Assembly: GCF_004025535.1 (NCBI RefSeq) | Contig: NZ_QJRG01000048.1 | Coordinates: 2,933 to 66,932 of the forward strand | From: Pseudomonas alkylphenolica | GTDB taxonomy: Bacteria; Pseudomonadota; Gammaproteobacteria; Pseudomonadales; Pseudomonadaceae | Direction: 5' to 3' | DNA length: 64,000 nt | Part shown: piece by piece, positions 42,067 to 50,995 of the stretch | Layout: every line of letters starts with the position of its first letter | Numbering within the stretch: position 1 is the stretch's first letter | Notes under the pieces: generated by a model | Seen by the model: the letters and a program-made list of their open reading frames with translations, nothing else | What the model was told of the DNA's origin: nothing | The model's database searches: none | Position numbers and translations under genes: made by a program

Positions 42067-43200
42067 ATGAATAATACACTTCCACTCGACGGCTTGCCGA
42101 ATACCCCGCTGGCGCTGCACGGCTTGGCCGACAGCACCCGCGCCGCCGCCGAGGCCTTCATTTCGGCAGGCACGGCAGCCAATACCGTGCGCAGCTACCA
42201 AAGCGCCCTCAGCTACTGGTCCGCCTGGCTGCAATTGCGCTATCGCCGGTCGCTTGGCGACGGCGCGCTACCGCCCGATGTCGCGGTGCAATTCATCGTC
42301 GATCACCTGGCCCGTCCGGATGGCGATGGCAACTGGAGCCAGTTGCTGCCGCCGCAACTGGATGCGGCTCTGGTCGCTGCCGGGGTCAAGGGTAAACTCG
42401 GCGCCTTGGCGTTCAGCACGGTCAGCCACCGCCTGGCAGTGCTGGCTAAGTGGCACCGCCTCAACGCGTGGGACAATCCTTGCGAGGCCTCAGCGGTAAA
42501 GACCCTTTTGCGTGAAGCGCGCAAGGCCCAGGCCCGTCAAGGCGTGGCGCTGCGCAAGAAAACCGCAGTGGTGCTCGAACCGTTGCAGGCGATGCTCGCC
42601 ACCTGCAGCGATGGCGTGCGCGGCATCCGCGATCGCGCCCTGCTCCTGCTGGCCTGGAGCGGCGGCGGCCGGCGCCGTTCGGAGGTGGTGGGTCTGCAGG
42701 TCGAGGATCTGCGTCGACTGGATGCGGACACCTGGCTGTACGCCCTCGGGGTAACCAAGACCGACACCGGCGGTGTGCGTCGCGAGAAGCCCTTGCAAGG
42801 CCCTGCCGCCCACGCGCTGCAGGGTTGGCTTGAAGCGGCACCGGCCCGCAGCGGCCCGCTGTTCCGTCGCCTGTACAAGGGTGGGCGCGTCGGCAGTGCC
42901 GGGCTGTCCGGCGATCAGGTCGCGCGCATCGTCAAGCGCCGAGCGGCGCTTGCCGGGCTGGAGGGCGACTGGGCAGCGCACAGTTTGCGTTCAGGCTTTG
43001 TCACCGAGGCCGGGCGCCAGGGGGTGCCTTTGGGCGAAGTCATGGCCATGACCGAGCACCGCAGTGTCAACACAGTCATGGGCTATTTCCAGGCCGGCTC
43101 CCTGCTGGGTAGCCGTGCGGCCAACCTGATGGGCAATGAATCGGTCGACACGGAGCGCGCACCAGATCACACCACGACGCACACCAAGCCCAATCACTAG
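42067..43200 (+). CDS. Tyrosine site-specific recombinase/integrase
   Basis: A 377-residue recombinase. An N-terminal SAM-like arm-binding domain (about 20-155) precedes the catalytic domain, in which the pentad is visible: Arg203 region in GGRRRSEVVGL, Lys231 (TKTDTG), His305-Ser-Leu-Arg308, His331 and the nucleophile Tyr340 (TVMGYFQAG). The ATG at 42067 is chosen over a TTG three codons upstream. It is closest to the chromosomal XerC-like/phage integrase group and would move or once have moved the flanking island. No att site was recognised by eye. Confidence 0.9.
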   Translation: MNNTLPLDGLPNTPLALHGLADSTRAAAEAFISAGTAANTVRSYQSALSYWSAWLQLRYRRSLGDGALPPDVAVQFIVDHLARPDGDGNWSQLLPPQLDAALVAAGVKGKLGALAFSTVSHRLAVLAKWHRLNAWDNPCEASAVKTLLREARKAQARQGVALRKKTAVVLEPLQAMLATCSDGVRGIRDRALLLLAWSGGGRRRSEVVGLQVEDLRRLDADTWLYALGVTKTDTGGVRREKPLQGPAAHALQGWLEAAPARSGPLFRRLYKGGRVGSAGLSGDQVARIVKRRAALAGLEGDWAAHSLRSGFVTEAGRQGVPLGEVMAMTEHRSVNTVMGYFQAGSLLGSRAANLMGNESVDTERAPDHTTTHTKPNH

Positions 43201-43356
43201 GCCCTGCTCGGAAACGCATCGACCTGCTGGCCTCAGAAGCAACGCAGTGCCTGCTGGCAATTGGTGCCTTGAGGTCAACAGTCTTTTGCCCCAGGCCATC
43301 TGTATCCGTGCGCCCCGCACCGCTACCCTTTACGCCTGCATCCAAGAGGATTCGTT

Positions 43357-44343
43357 ATGTCCAACACGTATCGCGCCTGGGGCTGGACGCCGGGCGCCGG
43401 CCTGGAAGGCCTCCAGCTCATCGACAAACCCTTGCCCAAACCCGGTCCCGGTCAGATCCTGGTGACAAACCACGCCATCGCCCTGAACCCGGTGGACTGG
43501 AAGATCTGTGAGTGGGGCCACGCCGACTGGCATCAGGGCACTGTGCCGGGCGTAGATGGCGCCGGCATCGTCAGCGCCGTTGGCGAGGGCGTCGACCTGC
43601 CGTTGGGCTCCCGCGTTGCTTACCACCAGTCACTGTCGCGCGATGGCAGCTTCGCTGAACACTGTGTTGTTGACGCCAGCCTGGTGATGCACATCCCGGC
43701 CAACTTCGAAGCCACTGCTGCCGCCGCCGTACCATGCCCGGCGCTGACCGCCTGGCAAGCGCTGGCCAAGATCGCCAGTGGCGCGTCGCGCGATGTGCTG
43801 GTGGTCGGTGCAGGCGGCGCAGTCGGCTTCTACCTTGTCCAGCTAGCTGCGCAGCAAGGTCTGCGGGTGTGGGCTACCGCCAGTGAGAAGCACCATGCCC
43901 GCCTCAAGCAACTCGGCGTGGTCGGCGTCTTCGATTACCGCGCCAGCGACTGGCAAGAAGCACTTAAGGCCGCCCTCGGCGAACGCCCCTTGCACGCAGT
44001 GTTCGACACCGTCAGTGGCGCCCATGCCGCAAGCCTGGCCCACCTGCTGGGCTACAACGGCCACCTGGTGTGCATCCAGGACCGCCAGGAGAACGCGCCG
44101 CTGCCCGCCTTCAGCACGGCGATCTCACTGCATGAGGTGGCGCTTAACAGTATTCATGCCCATGGCCGGCTACTTGATCGCCAGGCGCTGAGGGTTGCAG
44201 GGGAGCGCTTGCTGCAGCAAGTCGCCGATGGCCGCTTGCTCGCGCCGCAGCGCCTGGACTTTGCGTTTGAAGCGTTGCCGCAGGCGTTGCGCCAGCTGAA
44301 AGATGGCAGCGCGTCCGGCAAGTGGGTGACGCGACTGGTGTGA
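43357..44343 (+). CDS. Zinc-free NADPH:quinone reductase/alcohol dehydrogenase (MDR family)
   Basis: A 328-residue medium-chain reductase. NPVDWKICEWGHADWHQGTVPGVDGAGIV is the N-terminal catalytic-domain block, and VLVVGAGGAVGFYLVQLAAQQGLRVWATAS the Rossmann loop. The structural and catalytic zinc cysteines are missing. The family reduces quinones, enones or acryloyl derivatives with NADPH. It is a single gene about 150 bp after the recombinase gene and converges on an SDR. Confidence 0.85.
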   Translation: MSNTYRAWGWTPGAGLEGLQLIDKPLPKPGPGQILVTNHAIALNPVDWKICEWGHADWHQGTVPGVDGAGIVSAVGEGVDLPLGSRVAYHQSLSRDGSFAEHCVVDASLVMHIPANFEATAAAAVPCPALTAWQALAKIASGASRDVLVVGAGGAVGFYLVQLAAQQGLRVWATASEKHHARLKQLGVVGVFDYRASDWQEALKAALGERPLHAVFDTVSGAHAASLAHLLGYNGHLVCIQDRQENAPLPAFSTAISLHEVALNSIHAHGRLLDRQALRVAGERLLQQVADGRLLAPQRLDFAFEALPQALRQLKDGSASGKWVTRLV

Positions 44344-44355
44344 TTCGCCAGTGTT

Positions 44356-44404
44356 CACCTCGATGAGGGTCGAAAGCGCAGCGCCTTCGGCCTTCATCGA
44401 GGTG
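44356..44404. terminator. Long hairpin between convergent genes
   Basis: CACCTCGATGA (44356-44366) pairs with TCATCGAGGTG (44394-44404) across a 27-nt loop that is itself G/C-rich. It lies between the convergent reductase and SDR genes and probably blocks read-through. It lacks a clear T-tract. Confidence 0.5.
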
Positions 44405-44411
44405 CAGAGGC

Positions 44412-45197
44412 TTAGAAAGTCCCTGGGTAAGCCCCACCATCAATCAGCAGGTTCTGCCCGGTGATATAGCCAGCGTGGCTGCTGCACAGGAACGCACAAT
44501 ACGCCCCGAACTCCTCGGCGTTGCCGAAGCGTGCCGCCGGAATCGCCTGGCGGCGGGCCTCGGTCGTAGCCTGCAGATCACCGTTGGTCTTGCTTGCGGC
44601 CTGCAGGGTTTTTTGCAGACGTGCCGTGTCGAAGGCACCCGGCAGCAGATTGTTCAGCGTCACATTTCGCCCGGCCAGACGCTGCTGACGGGCCAGCCCG
44701 GCGATGAAACCGGTCAGGCCGCTACGCGCACCGTTGGACAGGCCAAGAATGTCGATCGGCGCCTTTACCGCGCCTGAAGTGATGTTCACCACCCTACCAA
44801 AGCCGCGCTCGGCCATGCTGTCGACTACCGCCTTGATCAGTTCGATAGGCGTGAGCATGTTGGCATCCAGCGCCTTGAGCCAGTCTTCCCGGCCCCAGTC
44901 ACGGAAATCGCCCGGCGGCGGGCCGCCGGCATTGTTGACCAGAATGTCCACCTGCGGGCAGGCAGCCAGCAACGCCTGACGCACCGCAGGATCGGCCACA
45001 TCGCCGACGACCGTACGCACCTCGATTGCCGGGAACCGTCCGCGCAGCTCGCCTGCCGCCTGCTCCAGCGTGGCAGCAGTACGCGCATTGATCACCAGGT
45101 TAACGCCCTCGGCTGCCAGGGCTTGCGCACAACCCTTGCCGAGCCCTTGGCTGGCGGCACACACAATCGCCCAGCGGCCGCTGATACCTAGATCCAT
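44412..45197 (-). CDS. Atypical short-chain dehydrogenase/reductase without YxxxK
   Basis: A 261-residue SDR. The nucleotide-binding region is AASQGLGKG (residues 14-22) rather than TGxxxGxG, and NNAGG follows strand 4. After the catalytic Ser141 the usual Tyr-x3-Lys pair is replaced by Ser154-Asn-Gly-Ala-Arg158 (LGLSNGARSGL). The C-terminus (GYITGQNLLIDGGAYPG) is normal. This is a recognised divergent SDR branch; members are annotated as 3-oxoacyl reductases, but a classical Tyr-Lys mechanism cannot apply. It converges on the quinone reductase gene. Confidence 0.8.
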   Translation of the reverse strand: MDLGISGRWAIVCAASQGLGKGCAQALAAEGVNLVINARTAATLEQAAGELRGRFPAIEVRTVVGDVADPAVRQALLAACPQVDILVNNAGGPPPGDFRDWGREDWLKALDANMLTPIELIKAVVDSMAERGFGRVVNITSGAVKAPIDILGLSNGARSGLTGFIAGLARQQRLAGRNVTLNNLLPGAFDTARLQKTLQAASKTNGDLQATTEARRQAIPAARFGNAEEFGAYCAFLCSSHAGYITGQNLLIDGGAYPGTF

Positions 45198-45365
45198 GAT
45201 CTGCTCCTCGCTTGAATTAATGAGTCATTCATTGCACCGGGGACATTCTGACAGGGATCACAGACATTTCGTTCAGCAACTGTTCAGGTCAGGTTCAGCA
45301 GGCGTTCAGGCAGAGCGGCTTAGGCTTGCTCCATTCTTTTTTGCATGCCTTGCGAGGTCATCACT

Positions 45366-45830
45366 ATGAACCGCCCTGCTCTGCTTCTGACTGCTTTGTT
45401 TACCAGCGCTGCCCTGCTGTCCGGTTGCGCGTCCAACCTGTCGGGCTCTTCTTACTCCCGCGCTGACGCTCGGTCAGTTCAAACCGTGCGCATGGGCACC
45501 ATTGAATCGCTGCGCGCAGTGCAGATCGAAGGCACCAAAACCCCCATTGGCACCCTGGCGGGCGCTGCCGTCGGCGGTATTGCTGGCAGCACTATCGGCG
45601 GTGGGCGCGGCAGCGCGGTTGCGACCATTCTTGGTGGCGTAGCGGGCGGCGCGGCGGGTTCGGCCGTGGAAGAAGGCATCACCCGCACTCAGGGCGTGGA
45701 AATCCTGGTCCGCGAGGACGATGGCAATACCCGCGCTTACGTCCAGGCTGTGGATTCGTCCCAGCAGTTCCGCGTCGGCAACCGCGTACGCATCATGACC
45801 GTGAACGGTGCCAGTCGCGTCTCCCTTTGA
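45366..45830 (+). CDS. Glycine-zipper outer-membrane lipoprotein (SlyB/PcP-like)
   Basis: A 154-residue lipoprotein. The signal peptide ends in the lipobox Leu-Leu-Ser-Gly-Cys at about residue 20, followed by a glycine-zipper 2TM segment (GTLAGAAVGGIAGSTIGGGRGSAVATILGGVAGGAAGSA) and a beta-rich C-terminal domain. ATG at 45366 begins the signal peptide. SlyB-like proteins sit in the outer membrane and help keep envelope integrity under stress. It is divergent from the atypical SDR gene. Confidence 0.88.
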   Translation: MNRPALLLTALFTSAALLSGCASNLSGSSYSRADARSVQTVRMGTIESLRAVQIEGTKTPIGTLAGAAVGGIAGSTIGGGRGSAVATILGGVAGGAAGSAVEEGITRTQGVEILVREDDGNTRAYVQAVDSSQQFRVGNRVRIMTVNGASRVSL

Positions 45831-45841
45831 ACCGGTAGTAT

Positions 45842-46987
45842 TCAACGCCGTGCCTGAAGCGCACACGACCACAACCGGGCAATATCCCCTGCGCGAGCCT
45901 GCAGCAGGCTAGCGGCGTTAGCACAGGCCTGCTCAAGACTCATCGGCCCGCCTGTCACGGCAAACGCGGCGTCAATACCATGCTGGTAGAGCTGCTCGTA
46001 ACCTTCTCCCAGGGTGCCGGCGATCACCACCACCGGCACACCGTGACGCTGGGCAACACGGGCCACACCAAACGGCGTCTTGCCGCGCAGGGTTTGCGCG
46101 TCGAAGCGCCCTTCGCCGGTAATCACCAGGTCGGCGCCCTGCACCGCCGCTTCAAGCCAGGCCAGTTCCGCCACTACTTCAATACCCGGGCGGAAGGTCG
46201 CCTGCATAAACGCCTTGGCGGCAAAGCCCATGCCGCCGGCCGCGCCACAGCCAGGAAAATCACGCACGTCGTTATCGAGCAACTGCGCGCAATGATCGGC
46301 AAAATGCCCCAACGCCTGATCCAGCAGTTTTACCTGTTCGGGGCTCGCGCCTTTCTGAGGGCCGAAGATCGCCGAGGCGCCGTTGCTACCGCACAGGGGG
46401 TTGTCGACGTCCGCAGCTACTTCCAGCTGAACGTGGGCCAGACGTGGGTCCAGCGCACTGGCATCCACTCGCGCCAATTGGCCCAATGCCAGGCCACCTT
46501 CCGCCAACGGCTGCTCACGGCCATCGAGCAGCCGCATTCCCAAGGCACGCAACATGCCGCTGCCACCATCGTTGGTAGCACTGCCGCCAATGGCGAGGAT
46601 GATCCGCTGTGCGCCGGCACCCAGTGCAGCACTGATCAACTCGCCGGTGCCATAGGTGCTGGTGCGGCAAGCGTCACGCTGGGCAACGCTGAGCAATTGC
46701 AAGCCACTGGCCTGGGCCATTTCGATGATTGCGGTGTGGCTATCGGCCAACCAGCCCCAACCGGCCATCACTGGCTCACCCAGCGGCCCCTGCACCTGCT
46801 GATGCCGAAGCTCGCCCTGACAGGCCGCAATAATGGCCTCCATGGTGCCTTCACCGCCGTCGGCCATCGGGCACTTGACCAGCTCTGCCTCAGGCCAGAC
46901 CTGAGCCAGCCCTGTAGCAATGGCCTGGGCCACGCCTTCGGCACTGAGGCTGTCCTTGAACGAGTCGGGGGCGATGACGATTTTCAT
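45842..46987 (-). CDS. Glycerate kinase
   Basis: A 381-residue kinase of the GarK/GlxK class. It starts MKIVIAPDSFKDSLSAEGVAQAIATG, the hallmark N-terminus, and contains CPMADGGEGTMEAI, IILAIGGSATNDGGSGML and GAAGGMGFAA glycine-rich loops. It phosphorylates D-glycerate to 2-phosphoglycerate (or 3-phosphoglycerate in some plants and fungi, which use another fold). It is next to a CdaR-like regulator and an organic anion MFS carrier, so it likely serves glycerate formed from glucarate, galactarate or tartronate metabolism. It shares the strand with the regulator gene 104 bp upstream. Confidence 0.92.
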   Translation of the reverse strand: MKIVIAPDSFKDSLSAEGVAQAIATGLAQVWPEAELVKCPMADGGEGTMEAIIAACQGELRHQQVQGPLGEPVMAGWGWLADSHTAIIEMAQASGLQLLSVAQRDACRTSTYGTGELISAALGAGAQRIILAIGGSATNDGGSGMLRALGMRLLDGREQPLAEGGLALGQLARVDASALDPRLAHVQLEVAADVDNPLCGSNGASAIFGPQKGASPEQVKLLDQALGHFADHCAQLLDNDVRDFPGCGAAGGMGFAAKAFMQATFRPGIEVVAELAWLEAAVQGADLVITGEGRFDAQTLRGKTPFGVARVAQRHGVPVVVIAGTLGEGYEQLYQHGIDAAFAVTGGPMSLEQACANAASLLQARAGDIARLWSCALQARR

Positions 46988-47091
46988 GGCAATTCTCCTG
47001 CGGCAGATGCCTGCATGCTGACAGCAAGGCCGCGTACGAGCTTCTGTCGAATGCACAACACCAGGCCCGGCGCTTTGGTCACTTTGCCCAA

Positions 47092-48192
47092 TCAGGCGTT
47101 CGCGGGCAGCAGTTGCAGGCCCAGGTACAGGCTCAACATGCCTTCCAGGCGCAACGGGTCGACCTCACTCAACTCGGCAATACGCTCCAGCCGATAACGC
47201 AGGCTGTTGCGGTGGATGCCCAGCGCATCGGCACACGCCTGGCTTTGCCCATCGTGGGCACACCAGGCGCGCAACGTCGCCAGCAGCTGGCCGCTGTTGT
47301 CTTTGGCGCGGATGCGTTGCAAGGGTTCGAGCAGCTCATCCAGGGCATCGTCGTTGCGATGACGCCACAGCAGCGCCGGCAGGCGATAGCGGTTGAGGGT
47401 AAGGATCTGCTCGCCGGGCAGCACCTCACGGCCATAGGCCAACAAGTCGCGCACCCGTCGATAACCCCGACGCAATTGTTCGAGGCTCTGCGCCGACGAG
47501 CCTGTGGCCAGGCGCTGCACCTGCCAGCCATGGCGCTGCACTCGCTCCACCAGGCGTACCTCCTCCAGCGAGACGCTGGCCGGCCGGCACCACAGCAGCG
47601 ACTGACGCGCGGGGCTGACGCACCAGCTGTCCGGGTAGCGGCTCATCAGCCAGCTGGCCAAGCCTTCGGCGGCAGGCCCGGCATCCAGTTCGAACAGGCA
47701 GGGAATTCTTGGCAGTTGTGGCTTGAGACCCAACTGGCGCGCCTCATCGACCAGCCGTGGCGAATCGCCGGAGCCACCCAGCAGCAGCGCGAGCAAATCA
47801 TCGCAACGCTGGCGCCGCCACTGCTGTTCCACCTGCAGATGGCGCTGGGCCAGAAGCATCTCGGCGGTCATGCGTACCAGTTGCGCATAGGTTCGTAGTT
47901 GTTGCGGGTCGCCGGTCAGCCCCAGTACGCCCATCAAACGGCCATCGAGCAACAGCGGCAGGTTGATCCCCGGCTGCACGCCCTTGAGGCACTTGGCCGC
48001 CTCGACGTCCAGTTCGACGATACGGCCGTTGGCCAACACCAATTGCGCACCTTCGTGGCGGGTGTTGATGCGCTCCGGTTCGCCGCTGCCCAGAATCAGG
48101 CCCTGGCTGTCCATGACGTTGACGTTACAGGGCAAAATCGCCATCGCCCGATCGACGATATCTTGCGCCAGGTCATGGTCCAGTTCGAACAT
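47092..48192 (-). CDS. CdaR-family sugar diacid-type regulator
   Basis: A 366-residue regulator. The N-terminal 130 residues (MFELDHDLAQDIVDRAMAILPCNVNVMD and GVQPGINLPLLLDGRLMGVLGLTGDP) are the sugar diacid recognition domain of CdaR (SdaR). The C-terminal PucR-type helix-turn-helix (CADALGIHRNSLRYRLERI) follows. Family members sense glucarate, galactarate or glycerate and activate the matching uptake and kinase genes, here likely glycerate kinase (downstream) and the MFS carrier (divergent). The ATG at 48192 has GGAGGATC nearby. Confidence 0.9.
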   Translation of the reverse strand: MFELDHDLAQDIVDRAMAILPCNVNVMDSQGLILGSGEPERINTRHEGAQLVLANGRIVELDVEAAKCLKGVQPGINLPLLLDGRLMGVLGLTGDPQQLRTYAQLVRMTAEMLLAQRHLQVEQQWRRQRCDDLLALLLGGSGDSPRLVDEARQLGLKPQLPRIPCLFELDAGPAAEGLASWLMSRYPDSWCVSPARQSLLWCRPASVSLEEVRLVERVQRHGWQVQRLATGSSAQSLEQLRRGYRRVRDLLAYGREVLPGEQILTLNRYRLPALLWRHRNDDALDELLEPLQRIRAKDNSGQLLATLRAWCAHDGQSQACADALGIHRNSLRYRLERIAELSEVDPLRLEGMLSLYLGLQLLPANA

Positions 48193-48353
48193 GGGAGGAT
48201 CCTTGTTGTCGCAATGATTGGTCCGCGGCACAGCAGGCCGCTGAAAATGCTGTGCAAAAGCACAAAGACAGCCACGGCCCGCTCACCGAGACTCATCGCA
48301 GCAGCCGCCTCGACGCAGGCTGCGGCGATAAAAATAAACGAAGAGAGCAAATC

Positions 48354-49688
48354 ATGTCATACAGCCCTGCCCCTGACCAAGGCCCAGACGTCACCCGCGA
48401 TGCGCTGTATCGGCGCATCACCCTGCGACTGATTCCCTTCATCTTCATCTGCTACCTGTTCAACTACCTTGACCGGGTCAACGTTGGCTTTGCCAAGTTG
48501 CAGATGCTCGATGCACTGAAATTCAGCGAAACCATCTATGGCCTCGGCGCCGGTATTTTCTTTATCGGCTACGTGTTGTGCGGCCTGCCCAGCAACCTGG
48601 CACTCAACCGCTTCGGCCCGCGTCGCTGGATCGCGTTGATGATGATTGCCTGGGGCACTTTGTCGACCTGCCTGCTGTTCGTGACCACGCCGATGGAGTT
48701 CTACGTGCTGCGCCTGTTTACCGGTGCCGCCGAAGCGGGCTTCTTCCCCGGTATTGTCCTGTACCTTTCGCGCTGGTTCCCGGCCACGCGCCGTGGACGG
48801 ATCATGGCCCTGTTCATGTCGGCGATCCCGGTCTCCGGCTTGCTTGGTGGGCCGTTCTCCGGCTGGATCCTCAACCACTTCGCCGCCGGTCAGCATGGCC
48901 TGGCCGGCTGGCAGTGGATGTTCCTGATCCAGGGCCTGCCGACCGTACTGCTCGGTTTCCTCGCGATCTTCCTGCTCAGTGATGGCTACGCCACCGCCAA
49001 GTGGCTAAGCCCCTCGGAACGGGACATGATCAAGCACGACCTGGCCGTCGATGCCGCCAGCAAGCCGGTCACTGCCAGCGACAGCCTGCTCTCGGTATTC
49101 ACCAACCCGATGATCTGGACCTTCGGCTTTGTGTACTTCTGTATTCAGAGTGGCGTGTACGCGATCAACTTCTGGCTGCCGTCGATCATCAAGAGCCTGG
49201 GCTTCAGCGACGCCCTGCTGATTGGCTGGCTGAGTGCGATTCCTTACCTGCTGGCGGGTGTCTTCATGCTGCTGGTTGGCCGCTCGGCAGACCTGCGCAA
49301 CGAGCGCCGCTGGCACTTGGTGGTGCCGATGCTGATGGGGGCCATCGGCCTGCTAATCGCAGTGAATTTCGCCCATAACCCGGTGATCGCCATTGTCGGC
49401 TTGAGCATCGCCACCATGGGCGCCCTCACCGGCCTGCCGATGTTCTGGCCGATGCCTACTGCCCTGCTCAGCGCCGGTACCGCCGTCGCGGGCCTGGCGA
49501 TCATCAACTCGGTGGGACAAATGGCGGGCTTCCTCAGCCCGTACCTGGTGGGCTTCATCAAGGACCAGACCGGTTCGACCGATGCTGCCCTGTACTCGCT
49601 GGCCGGCTTGATCGTCGTCGGCAGCCTGGTGGCCTTGCGCGTGTCTCGCACGCGGGCTGCAGGTTTGGTAGGCGAACAGGCCAACTAA
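48354..49688 (+). CDS. MFS transporter, anion:cation symporter (glucarate/tartrate-like)
   Basis: A 444-residue carrier with twelve helices. The first helix ends in FICYLFNYLDRVNVGFAKLQM, the signature of the ACS branch that includes GudP, GarP and tartrate/phthalate carriers, and NRFGPRRWIALMM is the MFS loop. It is divergent from the CdaR-like gene, so it is likely induced by the same sugar acid or by glycerate. ATG at 48354 is preferred over upstream in-frame codons because it begins the hydrophilic N-terminus usual for the branch. Confidence 0.88.
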   Translation: MSYSPAPDQGPDVTRDALYRRITLRLIPFIFICYLFNYLDRVNVGFAKLQMLDALKFSETIYGLGAGIFFIGYVLCGLPSNLALNRFGPRRWIALMMIAWGTLSTCLLFVTTPMEFYVLRLFTGAAEAGFFPGIVLYLSRWFPATRRGRIMALFMSAIPVSGLLGGPFSGWILNHFAAGQHGLAGWQWMFLIQGLPTVLLGFLAIFLLSDGYATAKWLSPSERDMIKHDLAVDAASKPVTASDSLLSVFTNPMIWTFGFVYFCIQSGVYAINFWLPSIIKSLGFSDALLIGWLSAIPYLLAGVFMLLVGRSADLRNERRWHLVVPMLMGAIGLLIAVNFAHNPVIAIVGLSIATMGALTGLPMFWPMPTALLSAGTAVAGLAIINSVGQMAGFLSPYLVGFIKDQTGSTDAALYSLAGLIVVGSLVALRVSRTRAAGLVGEQAN

Positions 49689-49696
49689 GCAAAATC

Positions 49697-49721
49697 GCAT
49701 CGCCGGCACGGCCGGCGATGC
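49697..49721. terminator. Hairpin terminator after the MFS gene
   Basis: GCATCGCCGGC (49697-49707) pairs perfectly with GCCGGCGATGC (49711-49721) around a 3-nt loop, nine bases after the MFS stop. The following T-tract is short (TGTTC), so termination may be partial. Confidence 0.6.
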
Positions 49722-49783
49722 TGTTCATCATCGGTAGAACTGTGTAAAACAGGTCGGATCCCCCTTGCCAAGGATTCTCGATC

Positions 49784-50791
49784 ATGATCTACCGTCCATT
49801 GGGCCGCAGCGGCCTGCAAGTGTCCGCCCTGACCTTGGGCAGCATGATGTTCGGCGAACAGACCAGCACCGAAGATTCCCTGCGCATCATCGACAAAGCC
49901 TGGGACCAGGGCATCAACTTCATCGACACTGCCGACGTGTACAACGCCGGGCACAGCGAAGAGATCGTTGGGGAAGCCATCGCCCGCAACCGCAATGAAT
50001 GGGTGCTGGCCAGCAAGGTCGGCTTTGGTCCTGCCGACGGTGTGCCCAACCGCAGCGGCTTGAACCGCAAACATATCTTCAACGCCATCGAAGCCAGCCT
50101 GACCCGCCTGGGCACCGATTACCTGGATATCTATTACCTGCACCGCGAAGACCACAACACCCCGCTGGAAGTCACGGTGGCAGCCATGGGCGATCTGCTG
50201 CGCCAGGGCAAGATCCGCCATTGGGGCGTGTCGAACTTTCGTGGTTGGCGCATCGCCGAGGTGTGTCATCTGGCCGAGCGCCTCGGGGTGCCCAGGCCCG
50301 TTGTCAGCCAGCCGCTGTACAACATCGTCAACCGTCAGGCCGAGCCCGAGCAATTCCATGCCGCGGCGCACCATGGCCTGGGTATCGTGCCGTACAGCCC
50401 ATTGGCCCGCGGTGTGCTCAGCGGAAAATACGCTCCCGACGCTGCACCCGATGCCAACAGCCGCGCCGGTCGGCAAGACAAACGCATCCTGGAAACCGAG
50501 TGGCGCCCAGCGTCGCTGGCCATCGCGCAGAAGATTCACGCCTATGTCGAGAACAAAGGTGTGGGCATGGTCGAGTTCGCCATTGCCTGGGTGCTCAACA
50601 ACCAGCTGGTCAGCTCGGCCATCGTCGGGCCACGTACCGAAGCGCAGTGGGACACCTACGCGGGTGCGCTGGAGGTCACGATCACCGCCGAAGATGAAGC
50701 CTTCATCGACGCGCTGGTGACTCCGGGCCATGCCTCTACCCACGGCTATAACGATGTCGCCCATTTCGTCAGCGGGCGCCTGCCGCGCTGA
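49784..50791 (+). CDS. Aldo/keto reductase
   Basis: A 335-residue TIM-barrel oxidoreductase. The tetrad is visible: Asp48 and Tyr53 in FIDTADVYNAG, Lys in VLASKVGFG, and His in DIYYLHREDH. The beginning, MIYRPLGRSGLQVSALTLGSMMFG, is typical of the YajO/Tas-like group. The substrate is unknown; such enzymes reduce small aldehydes or ketones with NADPH. It stands alone, with a 204-bp gap before the acyl-CoA operon. Confidence 0.88.
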   Translation: MIYRPLGRSGLQVSALTLGSMMFGEQTSTEDSLRIIDKAWDQGINFIDTADVYNAGHSEEIVGEAIARNRNEWVLASKVGFGPADGVPNRSGLNRKHIFNAIEASLTRLGTDYLDIYYLHREDHNTPLEVTVAAMGDLLRQGKIRHWGVSNFRGWRIAEVCHLAERLGVPRPVVSQPLYNIVNRQAEPEQFHAAAHHGLGIVPYSPLARGVLSGKYAPDAAPDANSRAGRQDKRILETEWRPASLAIAQKIHAYVENKGVGMVEFAIAWVLNNQLVSSAIVGPRTEAQWDTYAGALEVTITAEDEAFIDALVTPGHASTHGYNDVAHFVSGRLPR

Positions 50792-50995
50792 ACACCGGTT
50801 TATCGCCTGCCCGTGCACCAAACCCTCTACGGCGCGGTCCAAGGGCATGCCACCCATGCAAAAATGCAGGTTCGGCCTGCAGTTTTGTCGATTGTACTGA
50901 GCAAATTTGCACTGATAGGATCCAGCGATCCTCTAGCGTCCATCCAGACCGTGACAATTCACCTGGAAAATCAATAACAAAGCAGGGAGACAGCG

